DNA from: Liminaster sp964567855
GTDB taxonomy: Bacteria; Bacteroidota; Bacteroidia; Bacteroidales; UBA3663
Assembly (NCBI GenBank): GCA_964567855.1
Contig: CAZMOE010000016.1
Span: 1 to 50,836, forward strand
DNA: 50,836 nt
Direction of reading: 5' to 3'
The translations under genes were made by a program, and so were the position numbers. Positions 29,510 through 38,261 of the stretch are shown one piece after another. How positions within the stretch are numbered: position 1 is the stretch's first letter; each line of letters opens with the position of its first letter. A model generated the notes under the pieces. The model was not told the DNA's origin and did no database searches. It was given only the letters and a program-made list of their open reading frames with translations.

Positions 29510-30952
29510 TCAGACGGGCATATTACCGTGTTTTTTAGGAGGATTGCTCTGGTTCTTATTGCGGGTCATCTCAAGAGCGGCGATCAATGCCTTTCTGGTT
29601 TCTGCCGGCTGGATGATATCGTCGATATATCCCAATTCCGCTGCCGGCATCGGATTGGCGAACTTGGCCTCATACTCTTTGACCTTTTCTGCCTTTTCTT
29701 CGGGCGTACACTTACGGTAAAGGATATTGACAGCACCTTGTGCGCCCATGACTGCAATTTCTGCAGTCGGATATGCAAGATTGACATCAGCACCGATCTG
29801 CTTGCTGTTCATGACGATATAGGCGCCGCCGTATGCCTTGCGGGTGATAAGGGTAATTTTCGGCACCGTAGCCTCTGCAAAGGCATAAACGACCTTAGCG
29901 CCGTGACGGATGATACCGTTGTGCTCCTGTTTTACGCCCGGCAGAAAGCCCGGCACATCCTCAACAGCCACGAGTGGGATATTGAAACAGTCGCAGAAGC
30001 GAATGAAACGCGCAGCCTTGTCACTGGCATCTATGTCAAGGGCTCCTGCCAGATAGTTGGGCTGATTGGCCACGAATCCGACGGTGCGTCCTCCCATACG
30101 ACCGAATCCGATGACTATGTTTTTAGCATAATGCGGCATGATTTCAAAGAAATACTGGTGGTCGCATACGGGTTCGATGATATTCTTGATATCGTAGGGA
30201 ATGTTAGGATCGGTCGGTACGACGTTGTCCAATTCATGGCAGATGCGGGACACTTCGTCAGTAGCCGGATGTATCGGGGCATCCTCCATGTTATTACCTG
30301 GAAGGAAGCCGATCAGTTCCCGGATGGTCATCAGGGTTTCTTCGTCATTGTCGCACATGAAATGACTGACGCCGCTCACGGTATTATGCGTCATTGCGCC
30401 GCCCAAAGTCTCTTTGTCAACATCTTCGTTCGTGACAGAGCGAACCACATCGGGCCCGGTGATAAACATCTGGCTTTCTTCCTTTACCATCAGAATGAAG
30501 TCGGTTAAAGCTGGAGAATAGCACGAACCGCCGGCACAGGGGCCCATGATGGCTGAAATCTGCGGGATAACCCCTGAGGCCATGACATTACGATGGAAGA
30601 TATGAGCGAAACCGGTAAGGCTTTCCACACCTTCCTGAATACGGGCTCCGCCGGAATCGTTGAGGCCGATGATCGGCGCACCATTCTTGAGGGCCATATC
30701 CTGGACCTTGGCAATCTTCTGTGCATTGGCAGCACTTAAAGAACCGCCGAGCACGCCAAAGTCAAATGCATAGACAAAAACGAGGCGGCCGTCGATCTTG
30801 CCATATCCGCATACGACCCCATCGCCCGGGATGCGTTTGTTTTCCATCCCGAAGTTGGTACAACGGTGCATCACGTATTTATCGATTTCAACGAAAGTAC
30901 CTTTATCGAGAAGAATGTCAATCCTCTCTCTTACATTTAATTTCTTATTCAT
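29510..30952 (-). CDS. mmdA: Acyl-CoA carboxylase carboxyltransferase subunit (propionyl/methylmalonyl-CoA type)
   Basis: A 480-residue biotin-dependent carboxyltransferase with crotonase-like N- and C-halves. Motifs include GDGVVCGYGKIDGR, the oxyanion loops SGGARIQEGVESLTGFA and MGPCAGGSCYSPALTDF, and in the second half VEDVPGFLPGVKQEHNGII and KAYGGAYIVMNSKQIGAD. It transfers CO2 between carboxybiotin and propionyl-CoA. In Bacteroidales it serves succinate-propionate metabolism. The family is usually about 510 residues, so this copy is slightly short. It sits with carrier and biotin carboxylase genes. Confidence 0.93.
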   Translation of the reverse strand: MNKKLNVRERIDILLDKGTFVEIDKYVMHRCTNFGMENKRIPGDGVVCGYGKIDGRLVFVYAFDFGVLGGSLSAANAQKIAKVQDMALKNGAPIIGLNDSGGARIQEGVESLTGFAHIFHRNVMASGVIPQISAIMGPCAGGSCYSPALTDFILMVKEESQMFITGPDVVRSVTNEDVDKETLGGAMTHNTVSGVSHFMCDNDEETLMTIRELIGFLPGNNMEDAPIHPATDEVSRICHELDNVVPTDPNIPYDIKNIIEPVCDHQYFFEIMPHYAKNIVIGFGRMGGRTVGFVANQPNYLAGALDIDASDKAARFIRFCDCFNIPLVAVEDVPGFLPGVKQEHNGIIRHGAKVVYAFAEATVPKITLITRKAYGGAYIVMNSKQIGADVNLAYPTAEIAVMGAQGAVNILYRKCTPEEKAEKVKEYEAKFANPMPAAELGYIDDIIQPAETRKALIAALEMTRNKNQSNPPKKHGNMPV

Positions 30953-30964
30953 ATCGTTTTCTTT

Positions 30965-31462
30965 CTATAATTGCTTTTTTATAAATCTTCCGGCAGCTTT
31001 GCCAGCGCTTTTGGCACCGTCTCCCATGAGATTAATATGGGTTCCGACATGTCCGCCTTCCCCTTTAAGGGAAACGGCACGGGCTTTTACCTCATTGTTT
31101 TTATCGACAAGGATCAATTCGCCGACCAGATCACCCTTACGTCCGGCTGTGGCGACTTTATAGATCAATGTATAGTCGACTTTGGAGAAGGTGCCGATCA
31201 ACAAATTACGGCTATACAGCACATCATTTATTTCTTCGACAAATTTGCTGCAGATTTCCTTATATCCTTTCTCCCAGTTGGGTTCATATTCGGTATAATC
31301 ATTGTAATCCATACCTTTGATGATCCCTTCCGTGAAGTCCATGCTAAAACCGACCTTGTACTGACCTTTCAATATCCCGAAAGAGCCTTCGACCACCTGT
31401 TGGGCATTCAGAATGCCAGCGGAAAGAGCAAGAATACCCAATGCTGCAAAAATCTTTTTCAT
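30965..31462 (-). CDS. Small exported protein of unknown function inside the carboxylase operon
   Basis: A 165-residue protein with a clear signal peptide (MKKIFAALGILALSAGILNAQ, cleavage near residue 21). The mature part mixes short beta-type segments (GSFGILKGQYKVGFSMDF, LIYKVATAGRKGDLVGELILVD) with a glycine-rich, basic C-terminus (GDGAKSAGKAAGRFIKK). I do not recognise a family. It is nine bases after the biotin carrier and 12 bases before the carboxyltransferase, so it is certainly cotranscribed, yet it is predicted to leave the cytoplasm where those enzymes work. Confidence 0.85.
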   Translation of the reverse strand: MKKIFAALGILALSAGILNAQQVVEGSFGILKGQYKVGFSMDFTEGIIKGMDYNDYTEYEPNWEKGYKEICSKFVEEINDVLYSRNLLIGTFSKVDYTLIYKVATAGRKGDLVGELILVDKNNEVKARAVSLKGEGGHVGTHINLMGDGAKSAGKAAGRFIKKQL

Positions 31463-31471
31463 TGTGCACGA

Positions 31472-31996
31472 TTATTGATTATCCTTTTCGGAAAGTTTTA
31501 AGGTGATAAGGGGCTGTTCTACCATGACACTATCCCCTTCGCTTACCAGCACGGCAGAAACTTCACAGTCTTCGGTAACAGAAATATTGCTCTGCATTTT
31601 CATGGCCTCCATGGTGAGAACCGTGTCGCCGGCTTTCAAAATATCGCCCGGTTGCACATAAATTTTGACAATTTTGCAAGGCATCGGGGCTATGATCCTG
31701 TCAGCCTGTTTTTCTCCGCCGGACTTCTTGCGTAAGCGCATGTATTTGGCCTGCGAGTCCATCATGTCGATCTGGTAGGTGGAATAATTCATGTTGACCT
31801 GATAATGTTTGCCATTCATGGAACGCACCATCTCAGCCTTGTAAGAATTTCCATCGTGAAGGATAGAGCAAATGCCGTTTTCAAGCATGGCAACATCGAC
31901 GTCATATACGGTTCCGTCTATATCGATCTTCACGTGATTACCCTCTTTGCTGACCAACGTCACTTCGGCCAATCTGTTTCCAATCTGAATTTCCAT
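31472..31996 (-). CDS. Biotin carboxyl carrier protein
   Basis: A 174-residue carrier. The C-terminal biotinyl domain (about 100-170) has the biotinylation site Lys133 in MEAMKMQS. The N-terminal 90 residues form a domain seen in other propionyl-CoA carboxylase carriers. The usual PMPG motif ahead of the domain reads PMPC here (Cys107). It shuttles carboxybiotin between the biotin carboxylase encoded upstream and the carboxyltransferase downstream. Confidence 0.93.
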   Translation of the reverse strand: MEIQIGNRLAEVTLVSKEGNHVKIDIDGTVYDVDVAMLENGICSILHDGNSYKAEMVRSMNGKHYQVNMNYSTYQIDMMDSQAKYMRLRKKSGGEKQADRIIAPMPCKIVKIYVQPGDILKAGDTVLTMEAMKMQSNISVTEDCEVSAVLVSEGDSVMVEQPLITLKLSEKDNQ

Positions 31997-32107
31997 ATAT
32001 AAATCAAAAATTAATATTAAACTTAAAGTGTAGCTGCATACTGCCGGAAAGGAAACCCCGCTCCTGTCGTCACCGATCTTGGGCAGAAAGTTTTCCCGGC
32101 ATCCCTA

Positions 32108-33631
32108 TCACACTCGCAAGACTCCTTTTTGCAGGCCGAAAGCACGCCATCTGTTAAGAGCGGAACCGGTTTCGCCGGAGGCGCCGGGCAGTACACCGGT
32201 ATTCTCTTCGATATTCATCAGATAATCGATATAAGCCGCGATGATGGCCATCTGTTCGCTGTCGTTCTTAAATCCGGGCCGCGGACGCAATCGGTCGGAA
32301 TTGCGTTCAATAAAATAGGTATTATAATTGCCATTCTTGAAATCTGGAACGTCAATGATGCGGCGCAAATAGCGAATATTGGTCATCAGACCGGTTATCT
32401 TATATTCGTAAAGCACCCGGCGCATACGTTCGATGGCATACTGACGTGTTGTGGCCCAAACAATGAGTTTGCCGATCATCGGATCATAATACATAGGGAT
32501 TTCATAACCCTCGTAAACATAACTATCGATACGGACGCCGATACCGTGCGGTTCGATAAGCTGTTTGATGACACCGGGAGCGGGCCGGAAATTATTTTCA
32601 GTGTCTTCTGCACAGATGCGGCACTCAATGGCATGGCCGCGCTGAAGAATATCTTCCTGACGGAAACTCAACGGCTGCCCGTCGGCGATAAGAATCTGCT
32701 CTTTGACGAGATCGATACCCACGACCTGTTCGGTAATAGGATGTTCGACCTGCAAACGGGTATTCATTTCCAGGAAATAGAAGTTATGATGCTTGTCGAC
32801 CAGAAATTCTATCGTTCCGGCGCCTACATATCCCACTGCCTTGGCTGCAGCGACCGCCTTCTCTCCCATACGGCGGCGCAGATCTGCATCCAGGAAAGGC
32901 GACGGACTCTCTTCAACAATCTTCTGATGGCGGCGTTGCACCGAACATTCCCTGTCATAGAGATGCACGATGTTGCCATGCTTGTCACCCAGAATCTGGA
33001 ACTCTATATGGTGCGGCTCTTCGACAAACTTTTCTATATAGACCGTATCGTCGCCGAAAGAAGACATGGCTTCCGACTTGGCGGCCGCATACATTTCGGC
33101 AACCTCTTCGGCACGATGAATCAGACGCATTCCCTTGCCACCGCCTCCCATCGAGGCCTTCAACATGACGGGAAAGCCGATCTGGCGGCAAACTTCTACA
33201 GCCTCTTCGGCACTCTGCAATTGCTCCTGGGTGCCGGGCACAACCGGGACTCCGGCCGCAATCATACGGATACGGGCCTGAATCTTGTCGCCCATATCCT
33301 CCATCGTTTCCGGACGGGGACCGATGAAAATGATTCCTTCCTCTTCACAACGCCGGGCGAAATGGGCGTTCTCCGACAGAAATCCGTAACCGGGATGAAT
33401 GGCATCGGCCTTGTGTTTTTTGGCCGCAGCTATGATTTTTTCAATATTCAGATAACTCTCGGATGAAGCGGCGCCACCGATACACTCGGCCTCGTTGGCA
33501 TAGAGTACATGCCGGGAATTCCGGTCGGCCTCACTGAAGACGGCCACCGAACGAATGCCCATTTCATAACATGAACGCATTACACGGATGGCTATCTCGC
33601 CTCGATTTGCTATTAATATCTTCCTTATCAT
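32108..33631 (-). CDS. Biotin carboxylase subunit of acyl-CoA carboxylase
   Basis: A 507-residue ATP-grasp enzyme that carboxylates biotin on the carrier using bicarbonate and ATP. Signatures are IRKILIANRGEIAIRVMRS at the N-terminus, HPGYGFLSEN, the glycine-rich lid KASMGGGGKGMRLIH, RDCS-type loop YDRECSVQRRHQK, and EMNTRLQVEHPITE. The frame can be extended to 33763, but the conserved N-terminus begins at 33631. The extra 50-60 residues over AccC match propionyl-CoA-type subunits. It is the first gene of the leftward carboxylase operon, with 111 bases before the carrier gene. Confidence 0.95.
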   Translation of the reverse strand: MIRKILIANRGEIAIRVMRSCYEMGIRSVAVFSEADRNSRHVLYANEAECIGGAASSESYLNIEKIIAAAKKHKADAIHPGYGFLSENAHFARRCEEEGIIFIGPRPETMEDMGDKIQARIRMIAAGVPVVPGTQEQLQSAEEAVEVCRQIGFPVMLKASMGGGGKGMRLIHRAEEVAEMYAAAKSEAMSSFGDDTVYIEKFVEEPHHIEFQILGDKHGNIVHLYDRECSVQRRHQKIVEESPSPFLDADLRRRMGEKAVAAAKAVGYVGAGTIEFLVDKHHNFYFLEMNTRLQVEHPITEQVVGIDLVKEQILIADGQPLSFRQEDILQRGHAIECRICAEDTENNFRPAPGVIKQLIEPHGIGVRIDSYVYEGYEIPMYYDPMIGKLIVWATTRQYAIERMRRVLYEYKITGLMTNIRYLRRIIDVPDFKNGNYNTYFIERNSDRLRPRPGFKNDSEQMAIIAAYIDYLMNIEENTGVLPGASGETGSALNRWRAFGLQKGVLRV

Positions 33632-33769
33632 TATTATATAATGTATATGATGAATAACTTCGTTTGAACGAACGGAAATATTACGCTCAAAATCCCGACG
33701 AATATATCGAATAAAAACAAAACGGGAGGATTTTCCCTGCACAAATTCAATGCTTATAGACAAGAGCTA

Positions 33770-34747
33770 TCATTTTTGGCTGTCGCGGTTGTCAGATTGC
33801 CCCTCTTTTCTGGCCAGATAAAGCTGACGGGAATTAATAAGATTGTGCCAAACGCTATAAAAGCCTCCTGCGATAGCTGTAACCGGGGTCAGGAACGTAT
33901 AAGCAAGCCAAATGGTAAATACCGTATTTTTCTGTCCCAGGGCTTGCCCCGCCGCGATACGTTCTCCATACCGCTTCCCGATAAAACGGCCGACCCGGAA
34001 CTGAAACAGGCAGCACGCAAGCGAAACAAGCGCCAGCCCCGCCATATCTGTCCATGCAACATGACTATGGACAATGGACTGGGTAGTGACAGCAATGGCC
34101 AGCGACAGAGAAACAAGCCATAAGTAAAAGGGAAGATCCTTGAATCGAAGCAAACGACGATGAAACGCGGGCAACAGGTAGCGCACGAGCCAGGCTGCCA
34201 CCAGCGGGAATATAAGCAACGGAAAAACCTTGCCTAAAATCATAAAAAATGAGCTGGAAAACGTCAATCCCTCGTGCGGATTGACCAACGGCAGCCACAC
34301 CGGTGCCCACAAGGCGACCGCCAGATTGCAGAATATCAGGTAGGTTACCAGAGCCGGCACATGGCCACCCAATTTGCCAGTGATGACGGCCGCCGCCGTT
34401 GCAGTGGGCGTAATCAAGCAAACCATGGCCCCCTCCAGCCAGATCCGCGGGCCTATAGCGTGAACAGATATGGCCACGGCTGAAAACAATGCGTAAAGAA
34501 CAGTCTGAACCAATATCAGCCATCCATGCCACGGACGCGGATGCAACTCACGGGGCGAAACACGGCAAAAAGTTAGAAACAACATCAGGAAAATCATCGA
34601 GGGCTGCAATACCGCCACGATATGATGCACGGTATGACGTACGGAAGGTGCCGGATCGGCGGCCATCCATAACAGATAGGCCACTGCCCCGAACAACATA
34701 TCAATCGGCAATGACCAATCTCTAAAAAAACGCTTCAGATTACCCAT
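33770..34747 (-). CDS. BASS-family (bile acid:sodium symporter-like) transporter
   Basis: A 325-residue membrane protein with about nine to ten hydrophobic segments. Residues typical of the family are the PTATAAAVITGKLGG crossover in the first half and LGQKNTVFTIWLAYTF in the second. Substrate unknown; related proteins carry organic anions with Na+. A TACCTTTG promoter box at 34777-34784 lies downstream of the longest start (34789), so the start at 34747 (MGNLKRFF) is used. It is followed by a gap of about 140 bases before the carboxylase operon. Confidence 0.85.
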   Translation of the reverse strand: MGNLKRFFRDWSLPIDMLFGAVAYLLWMAADPAPSVRHTVHHIVAVLQPSMIFLMLFLTFCRVSPRELHPRPWHGWLILVQTVLYALFSAVAISVHAIGPRIWLEGAMVCLITPTATAAAVITGKLGGHVPALVTYLIFCNLAVALWAPVWLPLVNPHEGLTFSSSFFMILGKVFPLLIFPLVAAWLVRYLLPAFHRRLLRFKDLPFYLWLVSLSLAIAVTTQSIVHSHVAWTDMAGLALVSLACCLFQFRVGRFIGKRYGERIAAGQALGQKNTVFTIWLAYTFLTPVTAIAGGFYSVWHNLINSRQLYLARKEGQSDNRDSQK

Positions 34748-34776
34748 AACAAAAAAACGCTTAAAAAACACGCCCG

Positions 34777-34784
34777 CAAAGGTA
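34777..34784 (-). promoter_or_regulatory. -7 promoter box of the BASS transporter gene
   Basis: Minus-strand TACCTTTG, an exact TAnnTTTG match, 30 bases upstream of the ATG at 34747. No -33 TTTG is seen. Confidence 0.6.
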
Positions 34785-34808
34785 CGCATTTTTCATCGTG
34801 TATGGTAT

Positions 34809-34841
34809 GGCGAAAGAGCGAATATTTTCGCTTCTCCCGCC
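34809..34841 (-). terminator. Stem-loop after the DUF1232 gene
   Basis: On the minus strand an inner AGCGAA/TTCGCT stem with an AATA loop extends through G-U pairs and one bulge to GGCG/CGCC, about 14 pairs in all. No T tract follows. Position just after the DUF1232 stop suggests a terminator or RNA 3'-end structure. Confidence 0.4.
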
Positions 34842-34848
34842 ATTCGGC

Positions 34849-35211
34849 TCAGCCGATGCGGTTAAACCACTGCTCCAACCGATGTGTCGCCTGCTCGCGC
34901 ACAGACTGCGTGATGTTCCGGCTGACTGTACGCACAGCCGCGACAAGAGCCGCAAGATCATCTGCATAGCCGAGCACGGGAATAAAGTCGGGCACCAGAT
35001 CCGCAGGCAGTATGAAATATCCCAATGCCCCGTAAATAACCGCTTTGTCCTTGAACGAAGTATCGGGCGAAACCAGTGTATAGTAAAGCAACAACGCCAG
35101 ATATACAATCTTGCGGCCGATCCGCTTTGGAATCTTGGTCAGTTTGCTCCAGAACCGGCGTTCGGAGTAATTCTTACGATAAGCGGAATAATCCTGGGGC
35201 ATTTCTTTCAT
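34849..35211 (-). CDS. DUF1232 (YkvA-like) membrane protein
   Basis: A 120-residue protein with the DUF1232 core KAVIYGALGYFILPADLVPDFIPVLGYADDLAAL (given here only as a landmark: YFILPADLVPD and GYADD), flanked by one or two hydrophobic helices. Function unknown. The frame can start at 35253, but a TATCTTTG promoter box at 35256-35263 sits immediately before that codon, so it would lie at or before the transcription start; 35211 is used instead. Confidence 0.85.
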   Translation of the reverse strand: MKEMPQDYSAYRKNYSERRFWSKLTKIPKRIGRKIVYLALLLYYTLVSPDTSFKDKAVIYGALGYFILPADLVPDFIPVLGYADDLAALVAAVRTVSRNITQSVREQATHRLEQWFNRIG

Positions 35212-35255
35212 GACAATTTGTGTTAGAGCCCGTCCGGGCAGAGAGATTTTCACCG

Positions 35256-35263
35256 CAAAGATA
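35256..35263 (-). promoter_or_regulatory. -7 promoter box of the DUF1232 gene
   Basis: Minus-strand TATCTTTG, exact TAnnTTTG match, about 45 bases upstream of the chosen ATG. No -33 TTTG is visible. Confidence 0.6.
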
Positions 35264-35448
35264 GTATATTTCCCTTACTGCCATCCCGGAACTTGCAAGT
35301 TTTAAGTTCTCTTACTATATTTTCACCAGGGAACGACCGCATAGCTTCATATCGGCGGTACCAGCGGACATTTTCCGGCTTCCAAGCCTCTGAATACCTC
35401 TATTTTCATTCCCGGAACTTGTACCTATACTCTATTTCGGTATAAATT

Positions 35449-35480
35449 TTTGGAATATACCGTCTGGCACCATATCTTTG
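35449..35480 (+). promoter_or_regulatory. Promoter of the NhaC antiporter gene
   Basis: TTTG (35449-35452), a 20-bp spacer, then TATCTTTG (35473-35480): a full consensus promoter. It covers the longest start codon at 35478 and so moves the start to 35511. Confidence 0.8.
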
Positions 35481-35510
35481 CCAGAAGATATAAATAAAAT
35501 ACCCCAATCC

Positions 35511-36800
35511 ATGAAAAAGGGCCTACTTTCTCTCTCCCCGCTGATGCTTTTTCTGGTGCTGTATCTGGTTACCAGTCTCATCATCGGAGATTTTTATAAA
35601 GTGCCTGTCACCGTGGCATTCCTTATTTCGGCCATTTATGCTGTGACAATCACTCCGGGAAATATTTCCCGGCGCATCCGGCTCTTTTCATCCGGCGCCG
35701 GAGAACCCGGCCTCATGTTCATGATCTGGATATTTATTCTGGCCGGAGCTTTCGCAGCGTCGGCCAAAGCCATGGGGGCCATTGACGAAACGGTGCATCT
35801 GACGCTCCGGTTCCTGCCCCATTCGATGCTTCTTCCGGGACTGTTTCTGACGGCATGCTTCATCTCATTGGCCATCGGCACCTCGGTGGGGACCATTGCG
35901 GCCCTTGTGCCTGTGGCGGCCGGCATTGCGGCACAGACCAATGTCGGATTGCCCATGATGGTAGCACTGGTTGTGGGCGGGGCCTATTTCGGCGATAATC
36001 TTTCATTCATCAGCGATACCACGATTGTGGCCACACAAACGCAAGGATGCCGGATGAGTGACAAATTCAGAGTCAATTTCCGGATGGTTACCCCGGTGGC
36101 GGTCATCATGCTCCTCGCCTATTATCTGATGGGACGGGAGTTGGACGCGACGGTGGAAGCCGGCACCGCCGATCTATGGAAAATCCTGCCTTATCTTACC
36201 GTCATCGTTACAGCCATCTGCGGCATGAATGTGATGCTGGTGCTTCTCGTGGGCATTCTGCTGACCGGCGTTATCGGAATGGCCGACGGCAGCTACGATC
36301 TGTTCGGCTGGTTTGCAGCCATGGCCGACGGCATGATGGGAATGAGTGAATTGATTATTATGACCCTGCTCGCTGCCGGTATGCTCGCTCTAATCCGACA
36401 TAATGGAGGTATCGATTTTCTCATAGGCCTCATGACCCGCAATGTCGCTGGCCGACGCGGTGCGGAATTTTGTATTGCCGGACTGGTCTGTCTGGTCAAT
36501 ATCTGTACAGCCAACAATACGGTGGCCATCATCACCGCCGGCCCCATTGCAGCCGACATATCTTCCCGTTTCGGCGTCGACCCGCGCAAAAGCGCCAGCA
36601 TTCTCGACACGGCCTCCTGTTTCACCCAAAGTTTTCTGCCCTACGGAGCACAGATGCTCATTGCCGCCCGCCTGGCATCGGAAACATTGTCGGTACCGGT
36701 CAGTCCCGTCAGGATTATTCCCTATCTCTACTATCCGTTGGCCGTCGGCGCGACCCTGCTGTTGTGCATTCTGTTTCGTTTGCCCAGAAAATTTTCCTGA
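35511..36800 (+). CDS. Na+/H+ antiporter, NhaC family
   Basis: A 429-residue inner membrane antiporter with about 11-12 helices. The ion-binding signature FGDNLSFISDTTIVATQTQGC is present (key residues D, S, D and TT), with a second-half counterpart in NICTANNTVAIITAGPIAADIS. It exports Na+ (or a related cation) in exchange for protons. The start at 35511 follows from the promoter position. An 80-bp gap without a clear promoter separates it from the NamZ-type gene, so they may be cotranscribed. Confidence 0.92.
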   Translation: MKKGLLSLSPLMLFLVLYLVTSLIIGDFYKVPVTVAFLISAIYAVTITPGNISRRIRLFSSGAGEPGLMFMIWIFILAGAFAASAKAMGAIDETVHLTLRFLPHSMLLPGLFLTACFISLAIGTSVGTIAALVPVAAGIAAQTNVGLPMMVALVVGGAYFGDNLSFISDTTIVATQTQGCRMSDKFRVNFRMVTPVAVIMLLAYYLMGRELDATVEAGTADLWKILPYLTVIVTAICGMNVMLVLLVGILLTGVIGMADGSYDLFGWFAAMADGMMGMSELIIMTLLAAGMLALIRHNGGIDFLIGLMTRNVAGRRGAEFCIAGLVCLVNICTANNTVAIITAGPIAADISSRFGVDPRKSASILDTASCFTQSFLPYGAQMLIAARLASETLSVPVSPVRIIPYLYYPLAVGATLLLCILFRLPRKFS

Positions 36801-36880
36801 CCGACCGTCTCCAGACCCTCTTCTCATATTCCGGTCTATTATAAACAGATACATATCATCCACCTTATAAATTCCACTCT

Positions 36881-38059
36881 ATGTCCGTTTCCCATATTCT
36901 GATTTGCAACGTTCTGCTGATTCTTTCGGGCATATCTGCCTGGGCGGCCCCTGCTATTCTTACCGGTGCCGATCAGCCGGGACTCTATTTGCCTATGCTG
37001 CAGGGGCGACGTGTCGCTCTGGTTGTCAATCAGACCTCGGTCATTTCCCGCACAGACGGCACTCAGTGTCCGTTGCCGGACTCACTGCTTGCCGCCGGCG
37101 TCGATATACGCAGCATCATGGCCCCGGAACATGGTTACAAGGGGCTTGCAGACGCCGGTCTGAAAGTCGCCGACACGGTGGACGGCACATCGGGGATTAT
37201 GATCTACTCTCTTTACGGAAAGAACAAGAAACCCCGGGCAGAATGGCTGAAAGAAGTTGATGTCGTAGTCTTTGATCTTCAGGATGTAGGCGCACGTTTT
37301 TACACATATCTGTCTACTCTTTACTATGTACTGCAAGCCTGCGGAGAGCAACGGGTAGAAGTGGTATTGCTGGACAGACCGAATCCCAATGATACCATCG
37401 ACGGACCGGTACGTGATGCCGCACACGCTTCATTTGTCGGCATCGTGCCCATCCCTCTGATGCACGGTTGTACATTAGGAGAACTCGCCCAAATGATGAT
37501 CGGCGAACAATGGATCGGAGCGGCCGCCCCGTCACTGACTATCGTCCGCTGCAAAGGATGGAACCACGGACAGCCGTATGAACTGCCTGTCGCTCCGTCG
37601 CCGAACCTGCCCAACGGAAAAGCCATAGCGCTCTATCCGAGCCTTTGCCTTTTCGAGGGAACGGAAATCAGTGTCGGCCGCGGTACAGAGTTTCCATTTC
37701 AAGTTTTCGGTCATCCCTCTCTTTCCGGAGACTTTTCCTTCACTCCACAACCGACGATCTCTAACAGCCGGCCTTTACAACAGGGAAAATGTTGTCGGGG
37801 ACGGGATTTGAGAAACGACATCATCCGAGGTTTCAGGCTTTGCTATCTGATGGAGGCCGCCAGCCAGCTGGGCGACGGCTGGATTTCTCGCCCCGACTTC
37901 TTCGACTTGCTGGCCGGAACCGATCAACTAAGAAAGCAGATTTCCGCAAGCATGGATGAAAATGAAATCCGCTCCACGTGGCAGGCCGATCTCGACCATT
38001 ACCGCCGGATCCGGAAAAAATATCTCCTCTACAATCCCATCAAATCAGGGAGCCGTTGA
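36881..38059 (+). CDS. namZ: Exported DUF1343 protein, exo-beta-N-acetylmuramidase NamZ type
   Basis: A 392-residue protein with a signal peptide (to about residue 22, AWAAP). Conserved DUF1343 blocks are IMAPEHGYKGLADAG, IYSLYGKNKKP, VVFDLQDVGARFYTYLSTL, LLDRPNPND, HGCTLGELAQMM and GRGTEFPFQVFG. Proteins of this family remove terminal MurNAc from peptidoglycan fragments, so it probably helps recycle cell wall in the periplasm. Assignment to NamZ is by family; activity may vary. Confidence 0.85.
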   Translation: MSVSHILICNVLLILSGISAWAAPAILTGADQPGLYLPMLQGRRVALVVNQTSVISRTDGTQCPLPDSLLAAGVDIRSIMAPEHGYKGLADAGLKVADTVDGTSGIMIYSLYGKNKKPRAEWLKEVDVVVFDLQDVGARFYTYLSTLYYVLQACGEQRVEVVLLDRPNPNDTIDGPVRDAAHASFVGIVPIPLMHGCTLGELAQMMIGEQWIGAAAPSLTIVRCKGWNHGQPYELPVAPSPNLPNGKAIALYPSLCLFEGTEISVGRGTEFPFQVFGHPSLSGDFSFTPQPTISNSRPLQQGKCCRGRDLRNDIIRGFRLCYLMEAASQLGDGWISRPDFFDLLAGTDQLRKQISASMDENEIRSTWQADLDHYRRIRKKYLLYNPIKSGSR

Positions 38060-38088
38060 AAAAAAGTGAAAATAATTGTTCAAAAATC

Positions 38089-38119
38089 TTTGTCACCAGA
38101 AAAAAACAATTTATATTTG
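38089..38119 (+). promoter_or_regulatory. Promoter of rho
   Basis: TTTG (38089-38092), a 19-bp spacer, then TATATTTG (38112-38119): full consensus. Transcription from here gives a leader of about 135-140 bases before the rho ATG, long compared with other genes in this window. Confidence 0.75.
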
Positions 38120-38261
38120 CAGCCGTTATCAAGAATACAGGGGCATTCGACCGCCATGTTTCCCATGTAAAGCTTTTTCCAAACGCTTTTTATCAAAACA
38201 AAAGACAAAGTACGTTGTGCAAATTGTGTACTTTCGTCTGTGGATTCAAATATAAATCTTT

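Noticed and set aside
29528..30508. A 326-codon plus-strand frame
   Set aside because: Antisense to the carboxyltransferase gene; no family features.
32129..33466. A 445-codon plus-strand frame
   Set aside because: Antisense to the biotin carboxylase gene, whose protein is unmistakable.
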